A stretch of 64,000 nucleotides of DNA from an uncultured bacterium (GCA_946548895.1 CAMNQF010000012.1:1-64000), one strand, 5' to 3'. Positions 8,456 through 17,683 are shown, numbered from the stretch's first letter. Notes: a model not told the origin generated them from the letters alone. Numbers and translations are program-made.

Positions 8456-9085
8456 TCAGCCTCTCATGGCCATGCGCAGGCAGTCGTTGGTCTGCCGCTC
8501 CCGCTCCAGGGTGGTCTGCTCCTCGTGGCCGGGGAGCACCTGGTAATCCCCGGGGAGCTCCCCCAGCCGCTTGAGGGACCGCATGATCTGCCCCTCGTCG
8601 CCGCCGGGGAAGTCGGTGCGGCCCATGGAGCCGGCGAACAGGGTGTCCCCGGTGAACAGCACGTTCCCCAAGCGCAGCGTCACCGAACCGGGGGTGTGGC
8701 CGGGGGTTTCCAGCACATCCAGCTCAACCCCCGCCACGGCCACCGTGTCACCCTCCCGATAGGGGGTAATGTTCCCGTAGGCGCGGACGGTGGGGAACCT
8801 CTCCCCGAATATCCCGGTGGTCTCCCCCTCCCCGAAGTCGGCGGGGTGGCAGTAGACGGGCAGCTCCGGCCAGGCGGCCCGCAGGCCGGGGATGCCCAGG
8901 ATGTGGTCAAAGTGGCCGTGGGTGAGCAGGACGGCCTCCGGGGTCAGGCCTTTGCCTTTCAGCCATTGGGCCAGCTGCTCCCCCTGGCCGCCGGGGTCCA
9001 CGACGCCGCATTTGGAGCCGCCTTTCTGGTAGAAAATATAGCAGTTGGTGCCAAGCTGGCCCAGCCGGAGCACGCTGATCTCCAT
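8456..9085 (-). CDS. Metallo-beta-lactamase-fold hydrolase (glyoxalase II type)
   Basis: This 209-residue enzyme has the metallo-beta-lactamase fold with the full metal set: THGHFDH near residue 55, the histidine in ETPGHTPGS, the aspartate in LFTGDTLF, and the late LPGHEEQTT. The pattern TNCYIF at the N-terminus and the short length match small hydroxyacylglutathione-hydrolase-like proteins of Firmicutes, which act on thioesters. Substrate is not known. It is co-directional with hemZ, which starts right after it. Repeats of family D stand upstream. Confidence 0.88.
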   Translation of the reverse strand: MEISVLRLGQLGTNCYIFYQKGGSKCGVVDPGGQGEQLAQWLKGKGLTPEAVLLTHGHFDHILGIPGLRAAWPELPVYCHPADFGEGETTGIFGERFPTVRAYGNITPYREGDTVAVAGVELDVLETPGHTPGSVTLRLGNVLFTGDTLFAGSMGRTDFPGGDEGQIMRSLKRLGELPGDYQVLPGHEEQTTLERERQTNDCLRMAMRG

Positions 9086-9363
9086 ACAAATCCCTCCTTG
9101 TTTTTCTTCCTTTTTTCTTTGAAAAGAAAAAAGGAAGCGAAAAAAGAAACTTTTAAACTTCTCTCTATTTCATCATAATACTTTCGAGGCCGGGCAAAAA
9201 CCCGATTTGTTTCTGCCCGGCCCTGAACGAATCATATAAATAATATTTTTCTTTTAAACCACTTCAGTCGTCGAGTAAAATCGTACCGATTTTTGCCCGC
9301 TTTCGTAACGGTTTAAAGTTTCTTTTTGCCTACTTTTTCTTTTCAAAGAAAAAGTAGGGCCCT
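9086..9363. repeat. Gene-free spacer holding two inverted family D repeats
   Basis: Two family D copies face each other: one on the minus strand at about 9098-9165 (stem CCTTTTTTCTTT...AAAGAAAAAAGG with GCGAAAAAAGAAAC beyond) and one on the plus strand at about 9325-9360 (CTACTTTTTCTTT / AAAGAAAAAGTAG). Between them is the hairpin GGCCGGGCA...TGCCCGGCC near 9189-9223. The plus copy shares TTTGCCTACTTT with the 3' end of family A. No gene is seen. The hairpins could end jag transcripts. Confidence 0.65.
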
Positions 9364-10167
9364 TTACTGCTTGTTGGGATCGTAGGCCACCACGGTGCGG
9401 CGGTTGGGCTCGGTGCCGGTGGAGAAGGTGGACACGCCGGGGTAATCCTGAAGGGCGGTGTGGATCACATGGCGCTCGTAGGCGTTCATGGCCTCCAGGG
9501 TGATGTTCCGGCGGTACTTGACCACCTTGCCCGCCGTCTTGCGGGCCAGACGGTAGAGGGACTCCTCCCGGCGGGCGCGGTAGCCCTCGGCGTCCACGTG
9601 GATGCGCACCCGGTGGCTGCGGCCCCGGTTGACGGCGTAGCCGGTGAGCTGCTGGATGGCGTCCAGGGTCTCCCCCCGGTGGCCGATGAGGGCGCCCATA
9701 TTCTCGCCCTCCAGCACCACCTGATAGGTGTCTCCATCCCGGGTAACCACAGGCGTGGCCTCCACCCCCATGTGCTGGAACAGGCCGGTCTGGAATTTCA
9801 CAATGGCGGCGGCCACGTCTCCGTCCGCGGGGACGGGCTGGGCCGCGGGAGCGGGATCCGGCTTTGGCCCGGAGGCAGGCTGGGGTTTGGGCTGAGGCTT
9901 GGGCTGGGGCGGATTGGGCCGCTCCGGCCGGGGGGCGGGGGCGGGCTTTTCCTCCGCCGGTGGGGGCGCTTGGACGGGCTCGGGCTCGTCGGGGGCCTCG
10001 TAGGTGAGCTTCACCTTGGCGGGCACGGAACCGATGCCCAGAAAGCCGGTCCGGCCCCGCTCCAAAATTTCCACAGACACGTCGTCCCGGTCCAGGCCCA
10101 GGTGGGCCAGACCCTTGGCGATGGCCTCGTCCTCGGTTTTGGCGGTAAATTCCATGTATTTCAGCAT
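9364..10167 (-). CDS. jag: RNA-binding protein Jag/KhpB
   Basis: KhpB (Jag) is an RNA-binding protein involved in cell elongation and post-transcriptional control, often paired with KhpA. The 267 residues show a Jag-N domain (FTAKTEDEAIAKGL ... GRTGFLGIGSVPAKV, about 1-55). A long proline/alanine/lysine-rich linker covers about 60-120. A KH domain carries GENMGALIGHRGETLDAIQQL, and a C-terminal R3H domain carries NAYERHVIH. The order yidC-jag with both on the minus strand is standard near oriC. The start at 10167 has AAGGAG upstream. The linker is longer than in Bacillus and low-complexity. Confidence 0.96.
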   Translation of the reverse strand: MLKYMEFTAKTEDEAIAKGLAHLGLDRDDVSVEILERGRTGFLGIGSVPAKVKLTYEAPDEPEPVQAPPPAEEKPAPAPRPERPNPPQPKPQPKPQPASGPKPDPAPAAQPVPADGDVAAAIVKFQTGLFQHMGVEATPVVTRDGDTYQVVLEGENMGALIGHRGETLDAIQQLTGYAVNRGRSHRVRIHVDAEGYRARREESLYRLARKTAGKVVKYRRNITLEAMNAYERHVIHTALQDYPGVSTFSTGTEPNRRTVVAYDPNKQ

Positions 10168-10214
10168 GGAAACGCACTCCTTTGTCTTATGTTGTTCATG
10201 GTCTCGGCGCTGGG

Positions 10215-11531
10215 TCAGTTTTCCCCGCCGTCATCGTCGGCGTAGGCTTCCTCATAGTCCCCGCTTTCTTCCGAAGGGGCCTCCGCCTCCCTGGCCTTCC
10301 GTTCGGCGGCCTCGGCCTGGGCGGCCAGCTCGGGGTTGGACTGGGCCACGATCTCCTTTTCCTCCTCGGTGAGTCCGGCGGGCTCCTCCACGGCGGGCTT
10401 GGCGGGGCCGTTGGGGTCGTGGTAGGGGGTGACGGGGTAGCGGTTGGGGTCGTAGGCGCGGCCCCGGGCGTAGGCCCGCAGGCCCTCCCGGCTGGCGGAC
10501 AGGTCCACGCCGGGCTCCCGGTTCTTCTTCTGGTGGGCCTTCTTGGGATCTTTCCCGGCGGCGATGGCGGCCGCCTTCTTCTCGGCGGCAATGCGGCGGC
10601 GCTCCTTTTCGGCCTCCTTGGCCTTGGCGGCCTGCTCGGCCATCTCCTTCTGGGCGGCCTCATAGTCCTTGCGGAGCATCCGGCCGCAGATGACCTCCTG
10701 CACCATGCCCAGCAGGGAGTTGGCGATCCAGTAGACGCACATACCGGCGGGGAGGGCGAAGCCGATCCACAGGGACATGATGGGGCTCATCAGCATAATG
10801 GACCAGTTCATCTTGGGGGCGGGCTGGTCCCTGTTCATCTGGTTGGTTTTCTGCATCACCAGGCTGGTCACCACGGACAGGGCGGCGGAGATCACCGGCA
10901 GCAGGAACAGGCCGATGGAATCCCAGCCCCACCCGTTCTCCCAGAACATCAGCTTGGGCACCTGGGACAGGTCGATGCCGAAGAAGTCGAAGTTGATGAG
11001 GAACACGCTGGCGGCGGAGGCGCCCACGGCGGCCTTGGCGGCCTCCAGGTTGCCGGAGTTCATCATGGACGCCAGGATCAGCTCGTTGGAGCCGGCCACA
11101 GTGAACTCGGTCCCCATTTTGGCGGACCAGCCCAGGGCATCGGCCACGGCCTTCACCGCGTCCTCGGTGAGCCACATCATGTATTTCAGCGGGCGGCGGA
11201 TGATGGCGTACAGGGGGTACAGCACGGCGATGGGGATCAGCTGCCAGCCGCAGCCCCCCATGGGGTTCACGTTGTTCTCGGCGTAGAACCGCTGGACCTC
11301 CTGGTTATACTTCTCCTTGTCGTTGCCGCAGCGCTTCTGGATCTCCTGGAGCTGGCCGTTCATCACGTTCATCTTAATCATGCTCTTCTTGCCCTTGAGC
11401 TGGAGGGGGAAGAGGACGATCTTGATGACCACCGTGAACAGGAACAGGGCGATGCCGTAGCTGTCGAACACCTGGCAGAACAGCTTGAGCAGCCAGCTGA
11501 ACGGGGTCATGAGGATTTGCCAAATATCCAT
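10215..11531 (-). CDS. yidC: Membrane protein insertase YidC
   Basis: YidC inserts and folds proteins in the cytoplasmic membrane, alone or with SecYEG. The 438 residues have a first hydrophobic segment near the N-terminus without a lipobox. The YidC core includes PLQLKGKKSMIKM, NPMGGCGWQLIPIAVLYPLY and a last pair of helices around PIMSLWIGFALPAGMCVYW. A long, strongly charged C-terminal tail begins near residue 285 (KEMAEQAAKAKEAEKERRR) and ends in acidic DDDGGEN. Extended basic/charged tails are known to help ribosome contact. An inserted periplasmic-side region (about 125-175) is longer than in Bacillus. Confidence 0.96.
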   Translation of the reverse strand: MDIWQILMTPFSWLLKLFCQVFDSYGIALFLFTVVIKIVLFPLQLKGKKSMIKMNVMNGQLQEIQKRCGNDKEKYNQEVQRFYAENNVNPMGGCGWQLIPIAVLYPLYAIIRRPLKYMMWLTEDAVKAVADALGWSAKMGTEFTVAGSNELILASMMNSGNLEAAKAAVGASAASVFLINFDFFGIDLSQVPKLMFWENGWGWDSIGLFLLPVISAALSVVTSLVMQKTNQMNRDQPAPKMNWSIMLMSPIMSLWIGFALPAGMCVYWIANSLLGMVQEVICGRMLRKDYEAAQKEMAEQAAKAKEAEKERRRIAAEKKAAAIAAGKDPKKAHQKKNREPGVDLSASREGLRAYARGRAYDPNRYPVTPYHDPNGPAKPAVEEPAGLTEEEKEIVAQSNPELAAQAEAAERKAREAEAPSEESGDYEEAYADDDGGEN

Positions 11532-11541
11532 GTTTGGCCTC

Positions 11542-11781
11542 CTAAATTCGTTTGATTTTCTTGGGCGGGACGGGGTCGTAGATAAAGCTCTTCTCCCGGT
11601 GGAAGGGGTGGCACCGCAGAATCCTCCAGGCCGCCAGCAGCCCGCCCTTCAGCGCCCCGTGGACCTCCACCGCCTCCAGGGCGTAGGTGGAGCAGGTGGG
11701 GATGAACCGGCAGCAGGGGGGCCGGTAAGGGGAGATGTCCCGGCGGTACCAGCGGATGAGGGCCAGCAGCAGCTTTTTCAT
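11542..11781 (-). CDS. yidD: Membrane-protein insertion efficiency factor YidD
   Basis: This 79-residue protein with an N-terminal amphipathic segment ([19 protein letters not shown]) is followed by the family signature [19 protein letters not shown] and [15 protein letters not shown]. YidD sits at the inner face of the membrane and helps YidC-dependent insertion. It overlaps the end of rnpA by four bases and precedes yidC by ten, the classical rpmH-rnpA-yidD-yidC order. Confidence 0.96.
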   Translation of the reverse strand: MKKLLLALIRWYRRDISPYRPPCCRFIPTCSTYALEAVEVHGALKGGLLAAWRILRCHPFHREKSFIYDPVPPKKIKRI

Positions 11782-12128
11782 TGGGCCGCGTCCTTTTTCA
11801 GCAGCCCCAGCTTGTCCGCCAGCTTCAGGAAGGACTTCTCCATCTGGCGGTAATCGCTGGAGGCGGCCCGAACCCGGGCCACCACCACCACGTCCCGGCC
11901 CCCCAGCACCTGGTCCTCATGGAGGCGGTAGACCTCCCGCAGGCGGCGGCGGACCTTGTTGCGCACCACGGCGCAGCCCACCTTGGTGGACACGGTGAGG
12001 CCCAGCCGGTTTTCCTTCCGCCCGTTGCCCCGGACATAGAGAGCGAGGCGGCTGTCGGCCGCGGTTTTGCCCCGGTTATAGGCCCGGCGGAAGAGGTGGT
12101 TTTCCTTGAGGGATACGGTTTTTTTCAT
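11778..12128 (-). CDS. rnpA: Ribonuclease P protein component
   Basis: This is the protein subunit of RNase P, which helps the catalytic RNA mature tRNA 5' ends. It has 116 residues, with the N-terminal [16 protein letters not shown] and the core RNR motif [15 protein letters not shown]. The start is taken at 12128 because GGAGGT stands seven bases upstream; an in-frame ATG four codons earlier overlaps that site. It overlaps yidD. The spacer to rpmH is unusually long (386 bases) because it holds a family B repeat. Confidence 0.96.
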   Translation of the reverse strand: MKKTVSLKENHLFRRAYNRGKTAADSRLALYVRGNGRKENRLGLTVSTKVGCAVVRNKVRRRLREVYRLHEDQVLGGRDVVVVARVRAASSDYRQMEKSFLKLADKLGLLKKDAAQ

Positions 12129-12514
12129 CTGGACCTCCATTTGGGATAAACCGTTTCAGAATGCTGCCGCGCCGCGAAGCGGCCGGGTTCTCGCCTTCGG
12201 CCCGGCCGGCGATGGACGTTTGCCACCGGCAAACATCGCCGTTTGGCCGCTTCCTGTTGTCACGCTCGCTTTGGGCGCGCTCCTCGCCCCGGCTTCCCTC
12301 CGACGCGCTGCTACGCTGCGCCTGTTCGCAACGCGCGGCTTCGCTGCGACTCAGGCAAAACCCAGTCCCACTGCGTGGGTCTTGGGCTTTTGCCCTCACT
12401 TCAGTCCATCCGGGGCGGCGCGCCTAAGCTCACGCTTCTCCGCGCACAAACGCCTAGGGGCGAGGGAAAATTCCCGCGCCCCGGTGTTTATCGTTTATCC
12501 CGATGTGTGCGCCA
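12129..12514 (-). repeat. rpmH-rnpA spacer with family B repeat (copy B2)
   Basis: The spacer carries a family B copy at about 12259-12443, read on the minus strand. It starts GAGAAGCGTGAGC and shows GGATGG, the hairpin GCAAAAGCCCAAGACCCACG / GTGGGACTGGGTTTTGC, and GAAGCCGCGCGTTGCGAACA. The 12160-12258 part holds further GC-rich palindromes (for example CCGGGCCGAAGGCGAGAACC opposite its complement, and GTTTGCCACCGGCAAAC). No gene is seen. rpmH and rnpA are normally close together. Confidence 0.75.
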
Positions 12515-12649
12515 TCAGTGGCTCAGGCGGGCGCGGCCCTTGGCGCGGCGGCGGGCCAAGACCTTGCGGCCGTTGGCGGTGGCCATACGCTTGCGGAAGC
12601 CGTGGACCTTGGAACGCTGGCGCTTCTTGGGCTGATAGGTACGAACCAT
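12515..12649 (-). CDS. rpmH: Ribosomal protein L34
   Basis: This very basic 44-residue large-subunit protein reads [20 protein letters not shown] at the start and [11 protein letters not shown] at the end, with GRKVLARRR in between. It is the full length of L34. It is the first gene of the minus-strand operon leaving the origin region. A strong promoter lies about 110 bases upstream. The start at 12649 has GGAGGTGTTCCCGC before it. Confidence 0.98.
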   Translation of the reverse strand: MVRTYQPKKRQRSKVHGFRKRMATANGRKVLARRRAKGRARLSH

Positions 12650-12760
12650 GCGGGAACACCTCCTGTACAGTTTGACGGGCGCCCCGGGTTCGGGGCGCCT
12701 CCTCCACAACGCCCGGGCGGGCGCGGTTGGCAGACTTTTGCGCGTAATCGCGTGTCAAAG

Positions 12761-12789
12761 ATTATACCTTGATTTTTCCCGTCTGTCAA
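12761..12789 (-). promoter_or_regulatory. Sigma-A promoter of rpmH
   Basis: The minus strand has TTGACA (12784-12789), exactly 17 bases, then TATAAT (12761-12766): both hexamers are perfect. This fits the very high expression of L34. Confidence 0.92.
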
Positions 12790-12923
12790 CAAAAAAACGG
12801 CAATATTCTTTTTTTACCCGGAAGGCGCCAGATATAGCGTTCCTTTTTGGACCTGTACATATTTTGTCAAAAAAAGCGGGAGTTTTTCTGGATACTATTA
12901 TATAAAAGAATTGGGAAAAGTAC

Positions 12924-12952
12924 TTGTACGGCGCTTCCTTTTTTGGTATAAT
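12924..12952 (+). promoter_or_regulatory. Probable dnaA promoter
   Basis: An extended -10 TTGGTATAAT (TATAAT 12947-12952) lies 41 bases before dnaA. A weak TTGTAC at 12924-12929 is 17 bases upstream. The surrounding 12780-12960 is the most AT-rich stretch near dnaA. No DnaA-box cluster was found in it. Confidence 0.65.
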
Positions 12953-12993
12953 TGATTAGTTACGATACTAGAGAGTTTAGGAGGCTGCTTCCT

Positions 12994-14316
12994 ATGAAAT
13001 CGGCTGCCGACGTATGGGAAAAAGTAAAGAGCCTGATGGAGGGCAGCATGACCGCCGTCTCCATCGAGACCTGGTTCGGCGACGTGGAAGCGGTCGCCTT
13101 GGAGGACACCCGGCTGGTGCTGTGCGTGCCCACCGACTTCAAGCGGGGGATCATCCGCACCCGGTTTCAGTCCGGGGTGGAGGCGGCGCTGAAGGAGCTG
13201 TTCTCCTTCGACGTGGACGTGGCCCTGCTGCTGCCGGAGGAGCGGGACGCCTATCTCCGGCAGGCCGTCTCCCCGCTTTCCGCCGGGCGGGAGGAATCGG
13301 ACCAGTACACCTTTGAGCGGTTCGTGGTGGGCTCCACCAACCGCCTGGCCTTCACCGCCGCCCAGAAGGTGGCGGAGGAGCCGGGGGGGACGTATAACCC
13401 CTTGTTTATTTACGGGCAGTCGGGGCTGGGCAAAACCCACCTGCTCCACGCCATCGCCAACCGGGTGCGGCAGAACCGCCCGGGATGCCGGATCATGTAT
13501 GTCCAGAGCGAGGACTTTGTCAACGAGCTCATCAGCAGTCTGCGCCGGGGCATCGATATGCAGGGCTTCCGGGACAAATACCGCCAGGTGGACCTGTTTC
13601 TCATGGACGACGTGCAGTTTATCGCGGGGAAAGACTCCAGCGAGGAGGAGCTGTTCCACACCTTCAATACTCTGTACGAGCAGAAAAAGCAGATCGTGTT
13701 CACCTCCGACCGCCCCCCTTACGAGATGCTCCGGCTGGAACAGCGGCTGAAAACCCGGTTTGAGCAGGGCCTGCCCGTCGACATCCAGCCCCCGGACTAT
13801 GAGACCCGGGTGGCCCTGCTGAAGAACAAGGCGCTGGAGCGGGGGATCTCCCTGCCCGACCCGGTGCTGTCCTACGTGGCGGAAAACATCACCTCCAACG
13901 TGCGGCAGATTGAGGGCGTGGTCAACAAGATCATGGCCTTCCAGGAGCTGATGGGGGCCCAGGTGGACGTGGAAACCACCATCCGGGCGGTGCGGGACAT
14001 CCTGCGGGCCAAGGAGAACTTCCTGCCCTCGGCGGACACCATCATTCAAGAGGTGGCCCGGTTCTACAATCTGGACGCCGCCGCCATCACCGGGCAGAGC
14101 CAGAACAAGGAGATCAGCACCGCCCGGAACGTGGCCATGTACATCATCCGGGAAATGACCCAGCTGTCCCTGGCGGAGATCGGCCAGCAGTTCGGCGGGC
14201 GGCACCACACCACGGTGCTCAATTCCATCAACCGGGTAGAGAAAATAATGAAGGAAAAGCCGGAGCAGATGCAGGTCATCCGGGACATCACCAACGCGGT
14301 GAACTCGGCATATTAA
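12994..14316 (+). CDS. dnaA: Chromosomal replication initiator DnaA
   Basis: DnaA binds DnaA boxes at oriC, oligomerises with ATP and opens the duplex. The 440 residues contain the N-terminal interaction domain, a short linker, and the AAA+ domain with Walker A GQSGLGKTH (near residue 145), Walker B FLMDDVQFI and a sensor region. The C-terminal DNA-binding domain carries the signature GGRHHTTVLNSINRVEKI. The ATG at 12994 was chosen for GGAGG nine bases upstream. It is divergent from rpmH, and the spacer to dnaN after it holds box-like sequences. All key residues are present. Confidence 0.98.
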   Translation: MKSAADVWEKVKSLMEGSMTAVSIETWFGDVEAVALEDTRLVLCVPTDFKRGIIRTRFQSGVEAALKELFSFDVDVALLLPEERDAYLRQAVSPLSAGREESDQYTFERFVVGSTNRLAFTAAQKVAEEPGGTYNPLFIYGQSGLGKTHLLHAIANRVRQNRPGCRIMYVQSEDFVNELISSLRRGIDMQGFRDKYRQVDLFLMDDVQFIAGKDSSEEELFHTFNTLYEQKKQIVFTSDRPPYEMLRLEQRLKTRFEQGLPVDIQPPDYETRVALLKNKALERGISLPDPVLSYVAENITSNVRQIEGVVNKIMAFQELMGAQVDVETTIRAVRDILRAKENFLPSADTIIQEVARFYNLDAAAITGQSQNKEISTARNVAMYIIREMTQLSLAEIGQQFGGRHHTTVLNSINRVEKIMKEKPEQMQVIRDITNAVNSAY

Positions 14317-14561
14317 ACAGAAGCGCAAAGCCGCCGCCAGCTTCCACAGTTCTGCGGACTGTGGCGTGGAACCCTGTGGAAGCGGTTCAGGCGGCCCGCC
14401 GCGCCGTGAACGCTGTGCATCGTTTGTGAACTCCGCTGTGGACAGCCAAAGCCTTGAATTTTCCTGGGTTTCCAAGTTTTCCACAGCTTCCGCACCCCCT
14501 ACGGGCTACTACGAATTTAAAAGCCTTCCTCTCCTGCGGAGGAAGGAGAAAGGAACCCAAC
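14317..14561. other. oriC: dnaA-dnaN spacer, probable oriC
   Basis: This 245-base spacer contains several near-matches to the DnaA box TTATCCACA: TTTTCCACA at 14477-14485 (plus), and on the minus strand CTGTCCACA at 14437-14445 and GCTTCCACA at 14375-14383, with GCTTCCACA at 14340-14348 (plus). None is perfect, and the only AT-rich part is short (near 14505-14525). Position between dnaA and dnaN is the usual oriC site in Firmicutes. A ribosome site AGGAAGGAGAAAGG for dnaN ends the spacer. Confidence 0.55.
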
Positions 14562-15680
14562 ATGAAATTTTCCTGTGAAAAAGCCATCCTGCAAACCGCC
14601 GTCACCACCGCCGGCCGGGTGGTAGCGCCCAAGAGCTCCATTCAAGCCCTGGAGGGCGTGCTGATTGAGGCGGGGGACGGCAGCCTGAGCATCAGCGGCT
14701 ACAATCTGGAGACAGGCATTGTCACCACGGCTCCCGCGGAGGTCACGGAGGACGGGGCCATTGTGCTGTCCGCCCGGCTGTTCGGCGAGATCCTCCGCCG
14801 TATGCCGGACGACGTGGTATCCATCGGGACGGAGAACTGCTCGGTCCACATCCAGTGCGGCCCCACCTCCTTTGATATCATGGGCAGCAGCGACGAGGAT
14901 TTTCCCGAGCTGCCCTCCGTCAGCGACGGGACAAGCCTCTCCATAACCCAGGGAAACCTTCGCTCCATGATATCCCAAACCATTTTTGCCGTCAGCGACA
15001 ACGAGAGCCGTCCCATTCACACCGGCGCGCTCTTTGAGGCGGAGGGAGGAGAGCTCACGATGGTGGCGGTGGACGGCTACCGGCTGGCCCTGCGGAGGGA
15101 GAAGCTGCTGAACCAGGACGGGGCGGGGCGGATGTCCTTTGTGGTGCCCGGCGCGGCCCTCAGCGAGGTGGAAAAAATCTGCGCCGACTCGGACAGCCCC
15201 GCGGTTGTCACCCAGGGGGACCGGCACGTCACCTTCCAGATCGGCGGCACCCTGCTGGTGGCCCGGCGGCTGGAGGGGGAGTTCCTCAACTACCGCCAGA
15301 CCATTCCCCAGAACAACGCCATTGTGCTGGAGGCGGAGGCCGCCGACCTCCAGCGGTCCATCGACCGGGCCTCCCTCATCATCAACGACAAGCTGAAGAG
15401 CCCGCTGCGCTGCAAATTTGAGGACGGGTCGCTGTCCATCACCTCCAAGACGGCCATTGGCTCCGCCTTTGACCGCTGCCCCATCTCCGGGGACGGCAAG
15501 GGACTGGAGATCGGGTTTAACAACCGCTTTTTGATGGACGCGGTAAAGGCGGCTCCCGCCTCCCGGGTACGGCTGGAGCTGAATACCGCCACCTCTCCCT
15601 GCCTGGTGCTGCCCCAGGCGGGGGAGCCGGACAACTTCCTTTATATGGTGCTGCCGGTGCGGCTGCGGGCGGCGGAATGA
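14562..15680 (+). CDS. dnaN: DNA polymerase III beta sliding clamp
   Basis: DnaN forms the ring that holds the replicative polymerase on DNA and recruits repair enzymes. The 372 residues match the family. The start MKFSCEKAILQTAVTTAGRV is typical, AVDGYRLALRREKL is the second-domain signature, and the C-terminus NFLYMVLPVRLRAAE has the conserved MPVR-like strand. The ATG at 14562 has a purine-rich ribosome site. Its stop codon TGA runs directly into a family B repeat. Confidence 0.97.
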   Translation: MKFSCEKAILQTAVTTAGRVVAPKSSIQALEGVLIEAGDGSLSISGYNLETGIVTTAPAEVTEDGAIVLSARLFGEILRRMPDDVVSIGTENCSVHIQCGPTSFDIMGSSDEDFPELPSVSDGTSLSITQGNLRSMISQTIFAVSDNESRPIHTGALFEAEGGELTMVAVDGYRLALRREKLLNQDGAGRMSFVVPGAALSEVEKICADSDSPAVVTQGDRHVTFQIGGTLLVARRLEGEFLNYRQTIPQNNAIVLEAEAADLQRSIDRASLIINDKLKSPLRCKFEDGSLSITSKTAIGSAFDRCPISGDGKGLEIGFNNRFLMDAVKAAPASRVRLELNTATSPCLVLPQAGEPDNFLYMVLPVRLRAAE

Positions 15681-15984
15681 GAAGCGCTGAACAGGCGGCT
15701 GCGAGGGAGCTTGGAACGGAGCGAGGATAAAAAACCAGGATTTGCGGAGCAAATCTGTTTTTTATCCGAGTCGCAGTGAAAGCAACCGAGCGTCCAGCCG
15801 TCTGTGAAGCGTGACAACAGGGCGGACGAGGAGAGTATCGTGAAAAAGCAGCCAAAAAGAGCTTGAGACCGCTTCCAGCGGGATGGGGAACGTTCCGTTT
15901 TTGACCCGGCCGCGAAAGGCGGTCATAGCTGGATGCGTCGAGAGAAAAAGCGGCCGAAGGAACATTCATTTTAAGGAGGCTGCC
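15680..15984 (+). repeat. Family B repeat after dnaN (copy B3) and spacer to yaaA
   Basis: The copy begins at the dnaN stop (TGA then GAAGCGCTG), shows a hairpin built on GATAAAAAACCAGGATTTG and its complement, and ends GAAGCGTGAC near 15812. It is the most divergent B copy. The rest of the spacer (15822-15970) holds no gene that I can support. A ribosome site AAGGAGG precedes yaaA. Confidence 0.7.
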
Positions 15985-16197
15985 ATGGGAGAGCAGCGTA
16001 TAAAAATTGAGACGGAGTTCATCCGGCTGGACGCCCTCCTGAAATTTGCCGGGGCGGTGGAGACCGGAGGGGAGGCCAAGCTGGCCATACAGGGCGGAGA
16101 GGTCAAGGTAAACGGGGCGCCCTGCGCCATGCGGGGGAAGAAGCTGCGGCCGGGGGACCGGGCGGAGCTGTCCGGCTTGACGCTGGTGGTGGAATGA
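15985..16197 (+). CDS. yaaA: S4-domain RNA-binding protein YaaA
   Basis: This 70-residue protein is made of one S4 RNA-binding fold: [40 protein letters not shown] and RPGDRAEL. It is the small protein found between dnaN and recF in most Firmicutes, thought to act in ribosome assembly. Its stop overlaps the recF start (ATGA), so translation is coupled. The start at 15985 has AAGGAGG seven bases upstream. Confidence 0.93.
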   Translation: MGEQRIKIETEFIRLDALLKFAGAVETGGEAKLAIQGGEVKVNGAPCAMRGKKLRPGDRAELSGLTLVVE

Positions 16198-17303
16198 CCG
16201 TCAACGAGATTTCTCTGGACTTTTTTCGCAGCTATGTCCACGGGGAAGCCCGGTTTCACCCCGGCGTGAACGTGGTGGCGGGGGAGAACGCCCAGGGGAA
16301 AACCAACCTGCTGGAGGCCATCGCCTACCTGTCCTCGGCCTCCTCCCACCGGGCCCGGTACGACCGGGAACTGATCCGCCACGGCGTGGACCATGCCTTT
16401 CTCAAGGCGGGGATCACCAGCCGGGGGCGGGAGATCACCCTGGAGGCGGACCTCCACCGGGGGGCGCGGCGGCAGCTGCGTTCCAACGGGGTACGACTGA
16501 AAACAGCGGGTGAATTGTCCGGCATATTAAACACAGTGTTGTTTTGCCCCGAGGACCTGTACCTGATCCGGGAGGGGGCGGAGGCCCGCCGCCGGTTTCT
16601 GGACGGCTGCATCTGCCAGCTGCGCCCCCGGTACGCCCAGGCCCTGGGGGAATACCGCCGCCTGTACCAGCACAAGAGCCGCATTTTAAAGGACAGCGAG
16701 CGGTATCCCGGCCTGATGGACGCCCTGGACGACTTCTCATTGCGCATGGCCCAGTGTGGGGCGGTGATCGTCCACTACCGGGCCCATTTTGTGAAGCGGC
16801 TGGCCCAAACGGTCCCGGCCATCCACTCCGACTGCTCCGGCGGGCGGGAGCGGCTGGCCCTGCGGTATGAGACGGTGTCCACGGTGACGGACCCGGAGGC
16901 CCCGCCCAAGGCCATCCTGCCCCAGCTGCTGGCCCACCAGGAGGCCCGCCGGGAGGCGGAGATCGCCGCCCGGTCCTGCCTGTCCGGCCCCCACAAGGAC
17001 GAGCTGGCGGTGGAGATCGATGGCTTCCCGGCCAAGGGCAGCGCGTCCCAGGGGCAGACGCGGACGGCGGCGCTGGCGCTGAAGCTGGCGGCCCGGGATA
17101 TTTTTTACAATGACTCGGGGGAGTGGCCGGTGCTGCTGCTGGACGACGTGCTCAGTGAGCTGGACCACCGGCGGCAGGAATTTGTGCTCAACCGCATCAC
17201 TTCGGGGCAGGTGTTCATCACCTGCTGCGAGGAGGAAAAGCTGGCGCGGCTGAAAGAGGGAAAGGCGTTTCGTGTCAAGGACGGCGCTTTGTTTTCCGTT
17301 TGA
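16194..17303 (+). CDS. recF: DNA replication/repair protein RecF
   Basis: RecF is an SMC-like ATPase that loads RecA at gaps with RecO and RecR. The 369 residues have Walker [10 protein letters not shown] near residue 30, the signature [10 protein letters not shown] near 285, and Walker [12 protein letters not shown]. The segment [20 protein letters not shown] is also family-typical. It overlaps yaaA by four bases. All catalytic motifs are intact. Confidence 0.97.
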   Translation: MTVNEISLDFFRSYVHGEARFHPGVNVVAGENAQGKTNLLEAIAYLSSASSHRARYDRELIRHGVDHAFLKAGITSRGREITLEADLHRGARRQLRSNGVRLKTAGELSGILNTVLFCPEDLYLIREGAEARRRFLDGCICQLRPRYAQALGEYRRLYQHKSRILKDSERYPGLMDALDDFSLRMAQCGAVIVHYRAHFVKRLAQTVPAIHSDCSGGRERLALRYETVSTVTDPEAPPKAILPQLLAHQEARREAEIAARSCLSGPHKDELAVEIDGFPAKGSASQGQTRTAALALKLAARDIFYNDSGEWPVLLLDDVLSELDHRRQEFVLNRITSGQVFITCCEEEKLARLKEGKAFRVKDGALFSV

Positions 17304-17381
17304 GGCGGCGGCCTTCCGTGCAGGGCCGCCCCATAGGGGAGGGCGCCTTCCAGGGGGCGTATCCCTCCGCGGGAGGAACCG

Positions 17382-17645
17382 ATGTATCTTCACTTAGGCC
17401 AAAACGTAATGGTCCGCTATCAGGACCTTATAGGCATTTTTGATCTGGACAACACCACCTGGTCCTTCCGTACCCGCCGCTTTCTGGAGCGGGCGGAGCG
17501 CGAGGGCCGGGTGGTCTCCGTGGGGGACGACCTGCCCCGCTCCTTTGTCCTCACCCAAGCGGAGGGCGGGCTTCCCACGGTATATATTACCCCGCTGTCC
17601 GCCGCCGCGCTGTCGGCCCGGGCGGCCCGGGATATTCCCATATAG
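17382..17645 (+). CDS. remB: Extracellular-matrix regulator RemB-like (DUF370)
   Basis: This 87-residue protein starts MYLHLGQNVMVRYQDLIGIF, the pattern of DUF370 proteins. In Bacillus subtilis the homologue yaaB (remB) lies between recF and gyrB and affects matrix gene expression; here the position is the same. It has an NTTWSFRTRRFL segment and a longer C-terminal part VYITPLSAAALSARAARDI. GGGAGGAACCG before the ATG sets the start. Function in this organism is inferred from family and position. Confidence 0.88.
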   Translation: MYLHLGQNVMVRYQDLIGIFDLDNTTWSFRTRRFLERAEREGRVVSVGDDLPRSFVLTQAEGGLPTVYITPLSAAALSARAARDIPI

Positions 17646-17683
17646 GGCCGGATACGTCCGCCGCAAATAAGGAGGAAGTTTGA

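Noticed and set aside
15822-15984. Small gene before yaaA
   Set aside because: Frames here are short, lack ribosome sites and run through repeat-derived sequence.
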